The notes beneath the pieces are model-generated. The model did not search any database and was not told the origin of the DNA. It worked only from the letters and a program-made list of their open reading frames with translations. A program made the position numbers and the translations under genes. From the NCBI GenBank assembly GCA_023374045.1, contig CM041777.1, positions 83,694,300 through 83,758,299 of the forward strand: a stretch of 64,000 nucleotides of DNA. The letters run 5' to 3'. The DNA comes from Limonium bicolor (taxonomy: Eukaryota; Streptophyta; Magnoliopsida; Caryophyllales; Plumbaginaceae). Below are positions 48,676 through 60,923 of this stretch, piece after piece; the first letter of the stretch is position 1; every line of letters starts with the position of its first letter.

Positions 48676-49180
48676 CTTAGTATTTGCCTCCTTTAAATAG
48701 TTAGTGAATTATATTGCGACGTTTGGAACTTGTGATTACTGCTACTTAGTGAGGTTAACCCGAATCAGTTTTTAAGAGTAAACTTAACTAAGTAATATTT
48801 GGTTCATCTTGGATTTAGAGGGTCATTATCTTAATTCTATTAGATAACTAGAGTGAATTAGGATTAAGGCCATGTTTGGATTCATTTAGGTGATTCCCGC
48901 ACTCCCGGAGTACCCCTATCCTTGATTAATTTGATTAGTTTTATTGCTTTCTTTATTTCTTCAGTTATCCAAACCAAAACCTAAAACCCCCCAATTTACA
49001 TTTATGCACCTTTGTTCATGTTCTTACACAAATACTAAGCTTATAATTGATTAGATAGTTACGAAGTCCCTGTGGATACAACCTTGCTGAGCTACAACGA
49101 CTGGGTTCACTACCCATAGTTATAGTATAACATATAAGTTGTTACTTATTGTGCATAAAAGTTGTCACTTATTGCTATCA
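47679..49180 (+). mobile_element. LTR remnant of an Athila/Tat-like gypsy element (right copy)
   Basis: Begins TGTTTTAGGGGTG and repeats the block order of 46100-47385. The phrase AGTCCCTGTGGATACAACC (about 49065) is typical of the 3' part of Athila/Tat LTRs. The two copies are strongly diverged. The pair may be the LTRs of one internally deleted element or two separate insertions. Confidence 0.55.
48637..48672. repeat. (GA)18 microsatellite
   Basis: An uninterrupted run of 36 bases of GA inside the right Athila/Tat-like LTR. The corresponding place in the left copy has only GATAGAGATA. Confidence 0.98.
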
Positions 49181-50107
49181 TTTGTTAAAGACCCTTAACA
49201 AACTCAGGGGAATCCTTCTTAGGGGGAATATCTCAATTTTTAATTGCCAAGGGACCTTCATCTAGTTTTTTAAAAGATACGATGCACCCCACACCAACAG
49301 TGTGTGGCTAGTATTCCAATTGACTGCATGCAATCTACAGACATTCATGTCCAAGTGTTTAAGGATTTATCAGACCTATTGATGTTCAAAACTAAAAGAA
49401 GATGTGAATCCAAGCGAAACTGGAGATGGAGAAGTGCCTAGCTCCTCCATCTCCATCTCCATCTCCATCCATAAGTCATGAAACTCATCAACCGGACGAT
49501 CTGGTACCACTTTATCTTCATATAGTCCCTCATGTCACCATATAATCGACTAAGTTTCCTCTTCTCCTCCTCATATAACTCTTCTAGAAAACCGTTTTCT
49601 TCATTCAACATCATGAAGTGGGCCAGTAATTCATTAATCGTCACCGGACTCTACTTTGTGGCAGCCTCACTTAACTTCTTAGCTAATTTCTTCAACCTCT
49701 CTGTTTTTGAGTTCTCATTCACCGGACTCTGTCTTTTTTGTACCATGCTATACTTCTTCTGTCTCTTTTGTATCAGTAGATCATGATCGTCGGTACTTTT
49801 ATCTTTAACAGAGGCAGCAACTGTCTCCTTTTCTTTCTTGTCTCTTCATCTTATTCTTTCTTGTCTCTTCATCTTATTTCTTCTCAGGTACGTATTATAA
49901 GTTTTGTGTTTGAATTGGTAATTTAACTATTTGTGCATGTTTGGATAAGTTTAAATGGTGTACTTAATTGCTTTTATAATTCTCACGTGCAGCTTGTTGA
50001 TTTCTTCTCAATACAATGACATACTTATTCACAAGCCGATCTCGAGTTTGTCAAGGAGCACATGTGTTGAAAGCACTAAATTGATCAAAAGAAGTCATGA
50101 GTTGTAG
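49181..50107 (-). other. Unassigned region with a possible coiled-coil coding fragment
   Basis: On the minus strand 49438-49786 reads nearly continuously with a charged, coiled-coil-like sequence (NELLAHFMMLNEENGFLEEL, EEEKRKLSRLYGDM). Before it lies a Ser/Lys-rich part. A CTCCAT hexamer repeat at 49443-49470 encodes the odd WRWRWR tail and is probably not coding. I do not recognise the family; it may be part of a transposon-encoded regulator. Confidence 0.3.
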
Positions 50108-50110
50108 CTA

Positions 50111-50365
50111 CACTAGTGCAAAAAGGGTATTTTTCGGCGGTTTTTTATGCCTTTTTTGGCGGTTTACAACCGCCGAAAATGCTACCGCCGAAAAAGGGTC
50201 TTCCCTTATTTTCGGCGGTTGTAAACCGCCGAAAAAAGTAACTATTTTCGGCGGTTCCTAAGACAAAAACCGCCAAAAAAGACCTATTTCAGAGGCAAAA
50301 TTAACGTGAAAACATTGGAGGATTTTCGGCGGTTTCTACATGGAACCGCCAAAAATCCTCCATTT
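50111..50365 (+). repeat. CACTA terminus and subterminal repeats
   Basis: The motif TTTTCGGCGGTT and its inverse AACCGCCGAAAA occur about ten times in 230 bp, many as head-to-head pairs able to form hairpins. In En/Spm such repeats are the binding sites of the TnpA-type protein. Confidence 0.92.
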
Positions 50366-50729
50366 TTTTTTAGTTTTTCTCGTTTTCGTTTATAATCCCA
50401 TATATGTCACAAAACCTGTTAATATGCATCCAAATATGTCCACATATCTCTCTACATCACATGGTAGAGGATCTCATCACTCTTTGTAAGTAAATTGTCA
50501 AAAAAATCCCAAAAATAATGACACGGCTTACAAATGACCATACACACCACATTTAAAATGGTCACAAATGACCATACACCACAATTCACATAAGTCACAA
50601 ATGACCATATACATACACAATTGATCAAATGTTCACTAATATAATCATAGTGGTCATTTTTTACAATCTATCTAACCATAAAAGTCTAACGAAAGTTCTA
50701 AATAACAATTCGAGAACAAAAAGCAAAAA

Positions 50730-53700
50730 TCAAACCAAAGTCATGGAGACGAAATCCGCCCAATCCTCTAGCATCCCGTTGATGGTTTCTGCGTTATATT
50801 CTCCAACACTAGGAAAAACCTTTGAAAAACAAAACAAGACAAAATTGGTTAATCATCAAACAATTATATTAGTAATTGAAAAATAAATATAACTTCGATA
50901 TACCTTTTCTAACTGATCATCCATCTCACCAAATAGGGTGACTATGTCATGCATATACCTCATGACATAATACCCACACTCTGAACCTCCGGGTTGACGT
51001 GAACACTTAAACACAGGAAGAACAGAACTAATTATATAAGACATTTATTTGTGATTACAACCAATCAATAATAAACAAGTAACTGATGACTCATTTACCT
51101 TCACTGAAGTCCATTGGATGGAATTTTTTGACCTTACACCAAGCTCTGAAATCAAAACACTTGATACACACTGCATACATAATTATTATCATCAACATAC
51201 ATTAATTAAATTAGGATATCCATTCATAATAAAATTAAATTAAAGGAGTTGAAATACATAAAGAATTGCTTCATAATGTACTTACACGCTAAGGTGTGGC
51301 TTTATCTTGATGTCTCTTGGATTTCCGGTTTGCAGCGGATCAAGAAATAGTATCCGCGAACGATCCAGACACAACACCAGTAAAACCCAATGGCCACTGT
51401 GTAATACCAAAACACTCACATGTCATTATAATGCATGTGTGCACAGATAAGTACAACACTTATTCAAATTAAAATGATAAACAGAAGTTAATACTTTTGA
51501 TGATAAGGTAGCATAAGATATTTCTTCCTCGCTCTGATGCTGTTTGTCATCGCACGCTGTATGTACACCTTACACGCTTCTGTATCGCACTTCAGAGCAG
51601 TGAATGATGCTCTTTCAGGACACAAAAATCCATACTTGGTAAGGGCAAAAGATTGCATTTTGTCATTCAAAAACCTGTTCATAAATAAAAAGAAATAAAA
51701 TTAATAACATTGTTTCGAACATCAATTTATAACTTAATTATAAAACAAAACTAATACTTACAGAATAAATGAATGCATCACTGCAACAGGCACCCAATCA
51801 AATCGTAGGATGTCCCTAACATCAGTCGTCCACATTTGGATTTCTATAGTTCCTCCGTAGTGAAGAAGGTCATCGTCAAAACTGAGTAGGATAGAATTTC
51901 TGCCATCTGGGAAGTCGCGGATTAGATCATGCAAGCATTTCATGTTTGGCCCCAAGCGTGCATATACGGAATCATCCACCAAATTTTCTCTTTCCACAAC
52001 ATTGGTGGATGCTCTGTATTCAGAGGATCCAATCTTTGACTTCTTTTTGTCAGGAGATGCAGATTTCTTTCTTAATGCCTATTTACAACCGACATTCAAT
52101 ACTAGTCATGAACTGAGCATCCACACATACTATATTCATGTAATGAACAATAATAACTACACTAGTGGTTAGTATTAGACATACCTTCACACACTTCCGA
52201 ATCAGACGAATGGGCCACTGAACGAATGCACCCTTTGCAGACCGAACTGTGTTGTACTCCTCCGTAGGTACAGGGAGTGGTAGATCAGGAACCGTATAAA
52301 TCGGTTCGTCCACAGAGACTCTCCCGTGATACGGCTTCAGTGGTATTCCATGGGTCACGTCATTAGGGCCTGATTGGTACACCCTTCCTTCCGCGACACA
52401 TATTTCTTCATTGTTGTAAAGCAGGAGGTTACAGTTCCACGGGTCCTACAATTTCATCAGAGTAGTAGATGTTGAACTAAAAATATGTAATAAAAGATAT
52501 GACAACTAATAGAACAGTTAAAGGTATAAAAAATTACCTGTACATAAGCGTAAGGATACTGGTCATTGGAATCCACACTTGTGTACACTCCAGCAGGAGT
52601 AGGGTCAGAATATCTTGGAGGAACATATGGCTGGGATGCATGACTGTCTTGACGTATTTCATCAAAGACCTCCTTCTTCCACTGCTCTCTCATTTCATTA
52701 ATGGCACGCATGTGCTGCTCGTAAGAAATTGTTTGTCCTTGAGTACTCCCTTTCCTTGACCCGGGGTTACCAAAAAGTTTTCCCCCACAGCTCGGCCTGG
52801 ATGATCTTTCTTTCCAAGTGCACGAGACAACTGGTCATCATGTCGATCAGGTACCCAAGTCCCTTGGGTAACTTGTTCATTCAGCTCATCCTTTATAATT
52901 AAATGTAGAAAGCAGTTAATTATAATTTTTAAGATGATAAAAATAAATTTGTCAAAAAATTTGAAAGTAAAGAAAAGTACTTACCATCTTATCAACAATT
53001 TCCTTCGTCTTCTCGAAGGGATATAAACGCTCTCCAGTTTTCGGGTCTTTCTTAGTACGTGAAAGCTTCCAAAACGTACCCCGTAGCTGGTGCTCATCAA
53101 GAGTGCTCATATCTGATGGCAACTCTCCTTCTGCCACCCATTCAGGCACTCTTCTATTAACCCCTTTCGCACCCAACACGTGATGATATTCATTCTTCTT
53201 CGCATTCGGGATTGGGCTTCGCGGTACTCCTGTTATCAAATAAACACACAATTAAGATGACCAAATATATACATATGTAAATATAAGTACCTCAAAAATA
53301 TATATTTATATAATAATTAATTATTTAATAGTTAATACATACCTTTGTCTCCATTTCTTATCATAGAACTCCTGCCACTTCTCTTGGTTATTGGTGTGTA
53401 AATCTCCCAAGGTTGGCGTGTGTCGCCGTCCGGCCTCTTAAGCTTCTTGGTGATAAACCACTTAACCAGATCATGCTTATGATCTGCAAATTTCTTGCGC
53501 ATCATTGATTTGACCATGGAGTAGTACTCACTTTCTGCTGGTATTTGATATCGTTTCTACATATTACCATAAATAAAACAAATGTTAGTGATGGATACCT
53601 ACAAATTATACAAAAATAATACTTTAACTATTGTTTATTTACCTGTACGATCTCAAACATCTGTCTCTTTAGTCCTTCATCAACTTGAGGCCAGGTGAGA

Positions 53701-53852
53701 GTAATATCACAATACTCTCACACAATGATGCCTAACTCTGTAGTGAAGTCTGTAGCCCATTCCCCAATCGGCTGTAGATACGCATTAAATTGTAACGACT
53801 TTGATTCAATCTTTTTTGATCCGAGAGCTTTCGTCGGACCTCGAGGTTTTAC
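50730..53852 (-). pseudogene. CACTA transposase-associated gene: Transposase_24-like domain plus Ulp1 protease domain
   Basis: Minus-strand exons: 53852-53643, 53556-53343, 53229-52985, 52890-52538, 52445-52185, 52078-51762, 51674-51495, 51396-51286, 51145-51101, about 51005-50904 and 50819-50730 (ending TGA). The 5' part is outside, beyond the retrotransposon at 53853. The first exons show RGPTKALG and LQPIGEWA, features of the plant Ptta/En/Spm transposase domain. VEC-type linkers follow. The exon at 52445 has HGIPLKPYHGRVSVDEPI (DUF8039-like). The last exons form a Ulp1/C48 cysteine protease core: GHWVLLVL (His), LFLDPL (Asp), SRQPGGSECGYYVM (Gln, Cys), all four residues present. Breaks seen: TGA at 53718-53720 and a one-base shift near 52780. 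The junction to exon 51005 is uncertain. Confidence 0.85.
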
Positions 53853-56800
53853 TGAAATACCCCAAACTAATAAAACATGGATTAAATATCTAATCACATT
53901 GATTAAGGCCTAAACATGCCTTAAAAGTCAACTGAGAACAACAGTGGTCAACACAAAGCAAGATGTTGCACCCTTTGACTGTTTAGGGTAAATAAATACC
54001 CAAATGAACTTCTTAGGACCTAAAACTTTGTCCTAATCTTATTAACACATTACTAAACATATTACAATTGTTGGACAACACTCCAACACAAAGAACAAGC
54101 ATTTACATGCTTCAAGGTCAAGAAGGGCAAAAATGTGCTCTAAGAAAACCTTAAAGGTCTAATGACCTCTAAATGATATAAAATTGGATACCTTGATCAA
54201 ATATCATGTAAGGAACACAACAAAACCGTTCTCAAAGAAAACCAAGCTCAGAAACACCTTGCGACACAAAATGTGCGCTAAAACTCCTAAAAGCATGTTT
54301 TTGTGTAATTGCCTTCTAAATTGGTTTTTAATGGGCTTAAAGGTCATAATTACCTTTAAATATGATAATATATCATATTATGAATTTAATTCCAGAAATT
54401 TACAAATTTTTACAAATTTAATATTAAAATATTAATAAAACCCTAAAAGGGGGCCCGTTTGAGTCAACATTGACTAAGAATGGTCAAGAGGTCAAAGTTT
54501 GACCCCTTGGACCACATGAGGTCGACAGCCACATGAAATGGAGCCTAAAAATCGCCACTTACAACACAAGAAACAAGGTCCAACACCTTTCCATGTTTTA
54601 AGGGACCACTTTTGCCTTTACAATACAATAATGTAAATATTCAACCTTGGCTCCTTATTTGATTAATTCAGCCTTCAAAAAACGTGAGAGGCTCCACTTG
54701 AGAGGCTCCAGCCCCTCCAATTATCGATGCCAACCTGCTTGGTGAGTCATCAATCACCAAAAACAATAAACAAGTCAAAAAAAGGGTTTTAAGGCAAAAT
54801 TGACCTAATCTCTCATTTGCCTTGCTTCCCAACCGAGACAAGGCCTCTCTACTCTCTCTTTGGCTTCTCCAAGTCGTGGCTAACACACCAAGAACATAGA
54901 AGAACACCTTGATACCTAGGTAAGCTTAATTAGTCATTTTATGTTCAATTTCTTCACAAATCTTTCCTCTTTCGGTGGATCTAAGCATCAAACACTTCCA
55001 TCCATGGATCTAGGTTGTTTTGGAGGTTAAATGAAGGGCAAATCTCGGCCATAACAAGGGAAGAAGGTGGAGAAACCCAAACTTGTTCTTAAGGTACAAA
55101 AATGTGCTTTAAGCACTTATCTTTTGTTCTCTTTAGATCCGGTTGTAAAACCTGTTCTCCTAGCCTTATAATCTTCTTATAAACATTTATTCAGTGGATC
55201 TATCAAGAGCTTCAAGGTATAGCCAGATCCAAGCCAAAAACACCATTTTTGGCATTTTAAACAAGGTAAAAATTAGCCATCTTCGAATCTAAGTTATACC
55301 AGTTTTAAGCCTTGGTTTAGTAGCTCCTTTGATACTCTTACTCTTCTGTAAAAACAGGCCGAAGAGTACTTGTTCTTGCCTGTTGTTCTAAGGTAAATTT
55401 ACCTTGAAATATACATTAAAACACTTCTTATGGTTAGATCTTGCTTGGAGACTAACTATGTCTTGTTTGCTGTTGGAAAACATGTAAAAGAAGCTGTGGA
55501 AATTTTATCCTAAGCTGGCCGAAATCAAACAAGGCTTTATCTAGGCAAAAACAAGGTATAAATCACTTAAATCTACACTTGGTATATTAATATGTGTTTA
55601 TACATATTTATACATATATGCCGTGAGTGAATGAGTATATTAAGGTCTTAATTTGACCTTAGGTGATTAAGGAATGGTTTAATAAATTTTATAACTAATT
55701 AAACAAGCATAATTGTCAAATTTAAGACATTATGTGGAAAATTGGTAATTAATGGAAAGATATGGGAGAGGCCGAAAGTTTACAGCATTTTTGGGACATT
55801 TATGTGTAATTTATTTTATAAGCAAATGTTTGTAATAAGGCCATGTACTTTAGGCCATTTTATTTATGCATTTATAAGCTTTTATTTAAGTTTAGGTGGT
55901 ATATATGCATTACCGCATATTATAAGGGGTTAAAGTGTAATTAAATTAAATTTGGGGGCTTATAATAATAAGGCCAAAATTAGAGGCTTAAAAGGATTTA
56001 AAATAAAGTTTATAAGATTTTATAAAGTTTTGGTGGTTAAATGGTAATTTCTAAAAAGTATGGGTGCAAACCGTAATTATTAGGAATTAATGGTCAAGGA
56101 AATATTAAGGAGGTCAACCTTGACCATATGGTAGGTTTTGACCAAATTAGATAAGTTAAATAACTTATTTAAGGTTTTATAATAAGGTAAGTATTTAATT
56201 GTAACAATTATATAACATATGTGGTAATATGTTATTACCGAAAATTAAGGGTGTATAATGGTATTAAACACCCATGGGCTATTAGGAATTTTTAGGAATT
56301 TATTGGGTTGATTTTTGGAATTAAGATAAACTATATATGTATAATACATAGTTATTATGTCATTATGACACTTTGGAGAAATATAGGTGGTGGAATTATA
56401 AATACCGAAAGTATATGGGTTAATAAGGATATTTATAACCCTTTGGTGAAATTTGGTGATTTTTAGAATTATAAAAGAGTATTTATTAAGATATGTGTAT
56501 AATATATAGTTTTAATGATATGATAAAACTATATGTTATAAATTGGGCCTAATGGAAATATAAAATATATATTGAGGTCTGTTCGGTTAAATAAAATAAC
56601 CATAGGTTATACTTTTTATAAGTTAGAAATGTTATATTAAATGGTATATATAACATGGTATAAATGATGGGATGAATTTGTAAATAAAGGAAACTATGGT
56701 TTATGGAAAAGAATAAGGTTTAATATATATACCTATGCGGCAATATATAATAGTTTTGTATAAAAACTATAGGTTATAAATTAAAGGAGATAAAAATATC

Positions 56801-59288
56801 ATATTATATGATATTAGTATATGGTATAACATTACATAATGTTATGTGGTCAAAATGGAATTTAAATAAAGAAAAGGGCTGTACCGAATTATAAAAGTTT
56901 GGAATATGAATTTTAGACTAAGGTCTATAATGTTATAAATGTTATAACAATTATGTGGTTTAAAGGGAATTAATATAAGTAAGGATATTCACATTAAATA
57001 ATGTGACAAACTATAAATAAATAAGATTTATAAACTAAGGTATTTATTGAATAAACCTTAGGAGTTGTAATTATACAACATAAATTGTTACATAATATTA
57101 GGATAATAATCTTAATATAAGTTGTACAATATAATACAACTAATGGGAATAATCATCTAATAAAATAAAAGTAACATATAATATAAGAGTTTTATCTCAT
57201 GGAATTACCTATGTGGTACATATATACATAACAAGAAAAATGTATATAAGGATGAGTATATATTATGGTTGGAGACCATATAATATAATGGTGGTGGTTA
57301 TTACAAAAAATAGTTACAAACTATAAGTTATGAGTTTTTGAATGCAAATATTATTTGCAAAGATAATGGATAATATAATACAATGTATTATAATGGATGG
57401 TGGAAAAATAATACGATATAATAATAATGCATGCATACATGCAACTATAGGTTATATACCTAAGTTTAATGATGAATAAGATTAGAGAAATATAATGAAT
57501 TAAACTTAACAGTCAAAATGTTTTGACATACGAGTTTAGTAACAAAGCCGACCGGTTTAGAGAAACCCGTAACAAACAACTGTAGAAAACAGGGATGTAC
57601 TGTCGGGGTTACTTGTTATTCGGAAATACCGGATGTAGTTAGTCATGGAGACTGACTTAGTTTTTAATACCGTTTAGATCATACTTCAGACAAGGACGCT
57701 TGACGAGCTAATGGACTACACTGCACATCCTAGGTCTTGGTGAACGGTATGTAAAGGGGTTTGATCCGAGTTGTCCTAAGGAAGCTCCTTAGGCTCGGAT
57801 TTGGTTGATATTACTTGTGTGTTATGTGTGTGGAATACATGTATGTGCTTAAGTGTTACTGCACTAATTATTTATGCACGAGCGTCCTACGGGACTAACA
57901 CTACGTCGACTATAGATCGACTTATATAAACATACATATACGTTGTTGTGATGACATGACGGTTACTTGATATAATACCATAGTATTAATATTAAGTATA
58001 TGGTAACCTAAGTAAAACACTTTGGGACGAGTCACGACATTGTCGGTCTCTAGAGCATGGATCTCGAACATGAATATAACCTAGATTACTTCTAGGTATG
58101 CGTGAGACCCATTGGGTAGCTAATTAATAAATATATTCTCCATAAGACTAAGAGCATATCTTAAACATTATGAGAGAGAGATGGTATGAGTTAAGGTAAG
58201 GAATCCCGGTAGTTTACGAACTACTTGGTTGCGCATTTGTGATCACTGAGGGGTTTCCGATTGGATTCCGCTCCAGGTTATACCCAACGAGCCCAAACTG
58301 GATCGTGGGTCAGGTGGCTACGGCCTTTATATGGACGTCTTACGAGACATAAGAGAGTCAGGGGCCTCCGGACCTCTGGCGAAATGAGCACCTTTGTGTG
58401 TACGGGAGGACTACTGTCCATGGTGAGGTTATCGGGTTGTCCTAACATGACGCCCAACTGGTATTAATAATTAAACATGGTTTGGATGGGGCCGTAAAGG
58501 CCAAATTAAATTAACTATGGAAACTGTACGCTACGACGATTGTACATTGTACATATGGATGGGGCCTTGAAGGCCAGGTTAAATTAAATTAATAAAGGAT
58601 GGTATACGCTACGATGATTGTACATTGTACATTATATTGTTATTACTCGATACGTTCGATATACAAATGTTGTTTGAGATATTAAATGAATGTTTGGATT
58701 GGATGGATGGTTAAATGTTTATGAATATTTGGATGGATGATTATGTATATTATACATGTTTATTACAGTACTGGTTATAACTGTAAATGGTAAAATGAAA
58801 CCGATCTAATAATAAGATGGTTAAAATGACAAGTGACCATTAGGGTCCAGGCCCGGCATACTCAGCGTCTATCGCTGATACTACACCATTACAAGTTGTT
58901 GATTATTGTCGAAGCCGAAGAGCGGGAACAGGGTAATTGGAGTTTTACTTTAATTATTACTGCACATGGAGTTTGTCTATATGGCAATGAAGATGGTGAA
59001 TTGTATTATGGTAAGGTTATGTATTTTCAGGTTTGGGTAGACGCTCACTTGTCGATGTTTATGATTTATGGACTTAGTATGATGTATAGGAGTTTCTCGT
59101 TATCACGGCGGTTAGTAGTTTGTTTATGTTGGAAGTTGGATGTAGTTTGGCTTCGTTACTTGCATGGGCGAGTAATGGCCGGTGACACCCGAGTGAGTAT
59201 TGTTATTGTTGTTAATTCTTCAGCTGTGAGACGTTTTATTTATTGCTACGTGAGAGATTATATCATGTTTAAGGAGAGGGGTGTTTCA
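53853..59288 (+). repeat. 5' LTR, 5,436 bp
   Basis: Very AT-rich in the middle (55600-57500), with GC-richer ends. A short open frame near its 3' end (58833-59333) crosses the LTR border and shows no domain, so it is not called. The first 202 bases differ from the 3' LTR by about three substitutions and five 1-2 base length differences. Confidence 0.92.
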
Positions 59289-59292
59289 AAAG

Positions 59293-59304
59293 TGGTATCA
59301 GAGC
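59293..59304 (+). other. Primer-binding site (initiator tRNA-Met)
   Basis: TGGTATCAGAGC, four bases after the LTR end. Confidence 0.92.
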
Positions 59305-59521
59305 GGAGTACCGCTCTGATGACGAGGAAATAGGTTAAGACAGTGAGCTTAGGACTTGGGAAATTAAGGGAAACGTTTGTGAGGTATGAGACGATTCGTT
59401 TTAAGAGAAATTGTGTCTAGTAACGCAAATTGCGTGACATATTAGCCTTAAAAGGCAATACAATATCTACTGGTTTTGTACGGTGAACCACCGAGTTTTT
59501 ATGTGACATACTATACTACAG

Positions 59522-60923
59522 ATGTCTGGGGGAACTAGAGGGCGTGGTACTGGCGGAGGTGGAGGCGGTGACCCCGTGATTCCAGATGTTGCAGAGACGA
59601 TTGCTGCTGTTCTTGCACAGCTGGGTACTCAAATAGGAGGAGCACCAGCCCACCCGCCACAACCCAGGGAAACGAACTGGCTGAAGTCAGTTAGCGAGAC
59701 CCGACCACCTACATATTCAGGGGAGCCAGACCCCGTAGCTTTGGAGCGATTCATAGTTGAACATGAGAAGGCCTATGAGGCTTTACAAGTACCTGCCAAC
59801 CAGAAGGTTGTCATTGCTGCTTTTCATCTGAAGGATGCAGCCAGCACTTGGTGGAGGTTGGTCAAGGACCATCACCTGGCTACGCCCGACTTTTCGTGGG
59901 CTGCCTTTGTAGAGTTGCTGAGGGGGAAGTACTACCCAGCTCATCTTAAGCAGAAGAAGCGTCATGAGTTCGAGACATTATCTCAGGGAGGTCTGACCGT
60001 GGATGAGCACTACGCTCGATTCATTGGTCTGCTGGACTTTATCCCCGGTGTAGATTACTCAGAGACCGTGAAGGTCGAGAAGTTCCGGGGGGGGATTGTT
60101 GTTTCGCATCCAGATGGCGATGGGTGCTACCCTCTACACTACCATCTAGGTATTAACATGAAAGCCATAAATTCTTTACTTACTATATTACCGGTTAACC
60201 TTGTGGGAACTTACCAATGAGATTCCAGGAGTGTTATGATGCTGCCTCGAGGACGGAGCTAATGCTCCAGACTCGGGAAAAGACTCTTGGGGCTAAGAAG
60301 AGAAAGAACCCTGAGGGAGAGTCTGAGGGTGGAGGAACATCTCTAGGCGATGGCCAGAAGAAGGGAAAGTAAAGACTTATCCCATTCTAAACTACTTATC
60401 ATATTAAATACCTTATGAATGCTGACCCGAAACCTTAAACAGGAAATTCTTTCAAAAGAAAGGGCAGCAGGGTCACCAAGGAGCAAAGGGGAAAGAGCCC
60501 ATCCTTCGGTTGACCGGCCCAGCTATAGATGCTCAGCCTTTGAGATCTGCACCTCCTAAGGGTGAGAACACCTACCTCTTGAATTCAATTGTGACCTTAA
60601 CCTTTATATCATCAGATTGTAACTTAAACTAAATATCACCATTAGGCACCGGACAGCCCCAGCGCCATTTCTATTGTAAGCGTTGTGGGAGAGACCATCC
60701 TGGGGTCGACTGCTATGGCCGCAAAGTTGAGTGTCGGTGCTGCAAGAAAGAGGGCCACCGGGAGTTCGAGTGCTGGATGAACCCTGAAAGCCGTAATTAC
60801 AGGCCACAAAGGAATACTCAGAAGACCTCAACTGGAGGATATGGAGTACCACGAGGCGGTCAGGATGGCCAGACATCTACTGATGCTGGAGCCCAGAGAG
60901 GCAAGGGAGTAGATAGGGCATGA
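59522..60923 (+). CDS. Gag with two zinc knuckles, apparently split by three short introns
   Basis: Proposed exons: 59522-60149, 60229-60368, 60443-60561 and 60646-60923 (TGA). Introns of 79, 74 and 84 nt are AT-rich and begin GT, end AG. Exon 1 holds the retrotransposon Gag domain (NWLKSVSETRPPTYSGEPD, AAFHLKDAASTWW, LRGKYYPAHLKQKK). Exon 2 continues with ECYDAASRTELMLQTREK, as in related Gags. Exon 4 has two knuckles, CKRCGRDHPGVDC (C-x2-C-x3-H-x4-C) and CRCCKKEGHREFEC (C-x2-C-x4-H-x4-C). Exons 2-4 join in frame. Exon 1 joins only if the G8 run at 60087-60094 is read as seven, and its last codon is then TAG where related proteins have Gln. So the copy is either slightly decayed or misread there. 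The product would be a capsid/nucleocapsid protein. Confidence 0.75.

Noticed and set aside
52146..52160. CTACACTAGTGG as a second CACTA terminus
   Set aside because: It lacks the GCAAAAAGGG continuation and subterminal repeats, and lies in an intron of the CACTA gene.
58833..59333. 166-residue plus-strand ORF
   Set aside because: It crosses the end of the 5' LTR and the PBS, and shows no family similarity.
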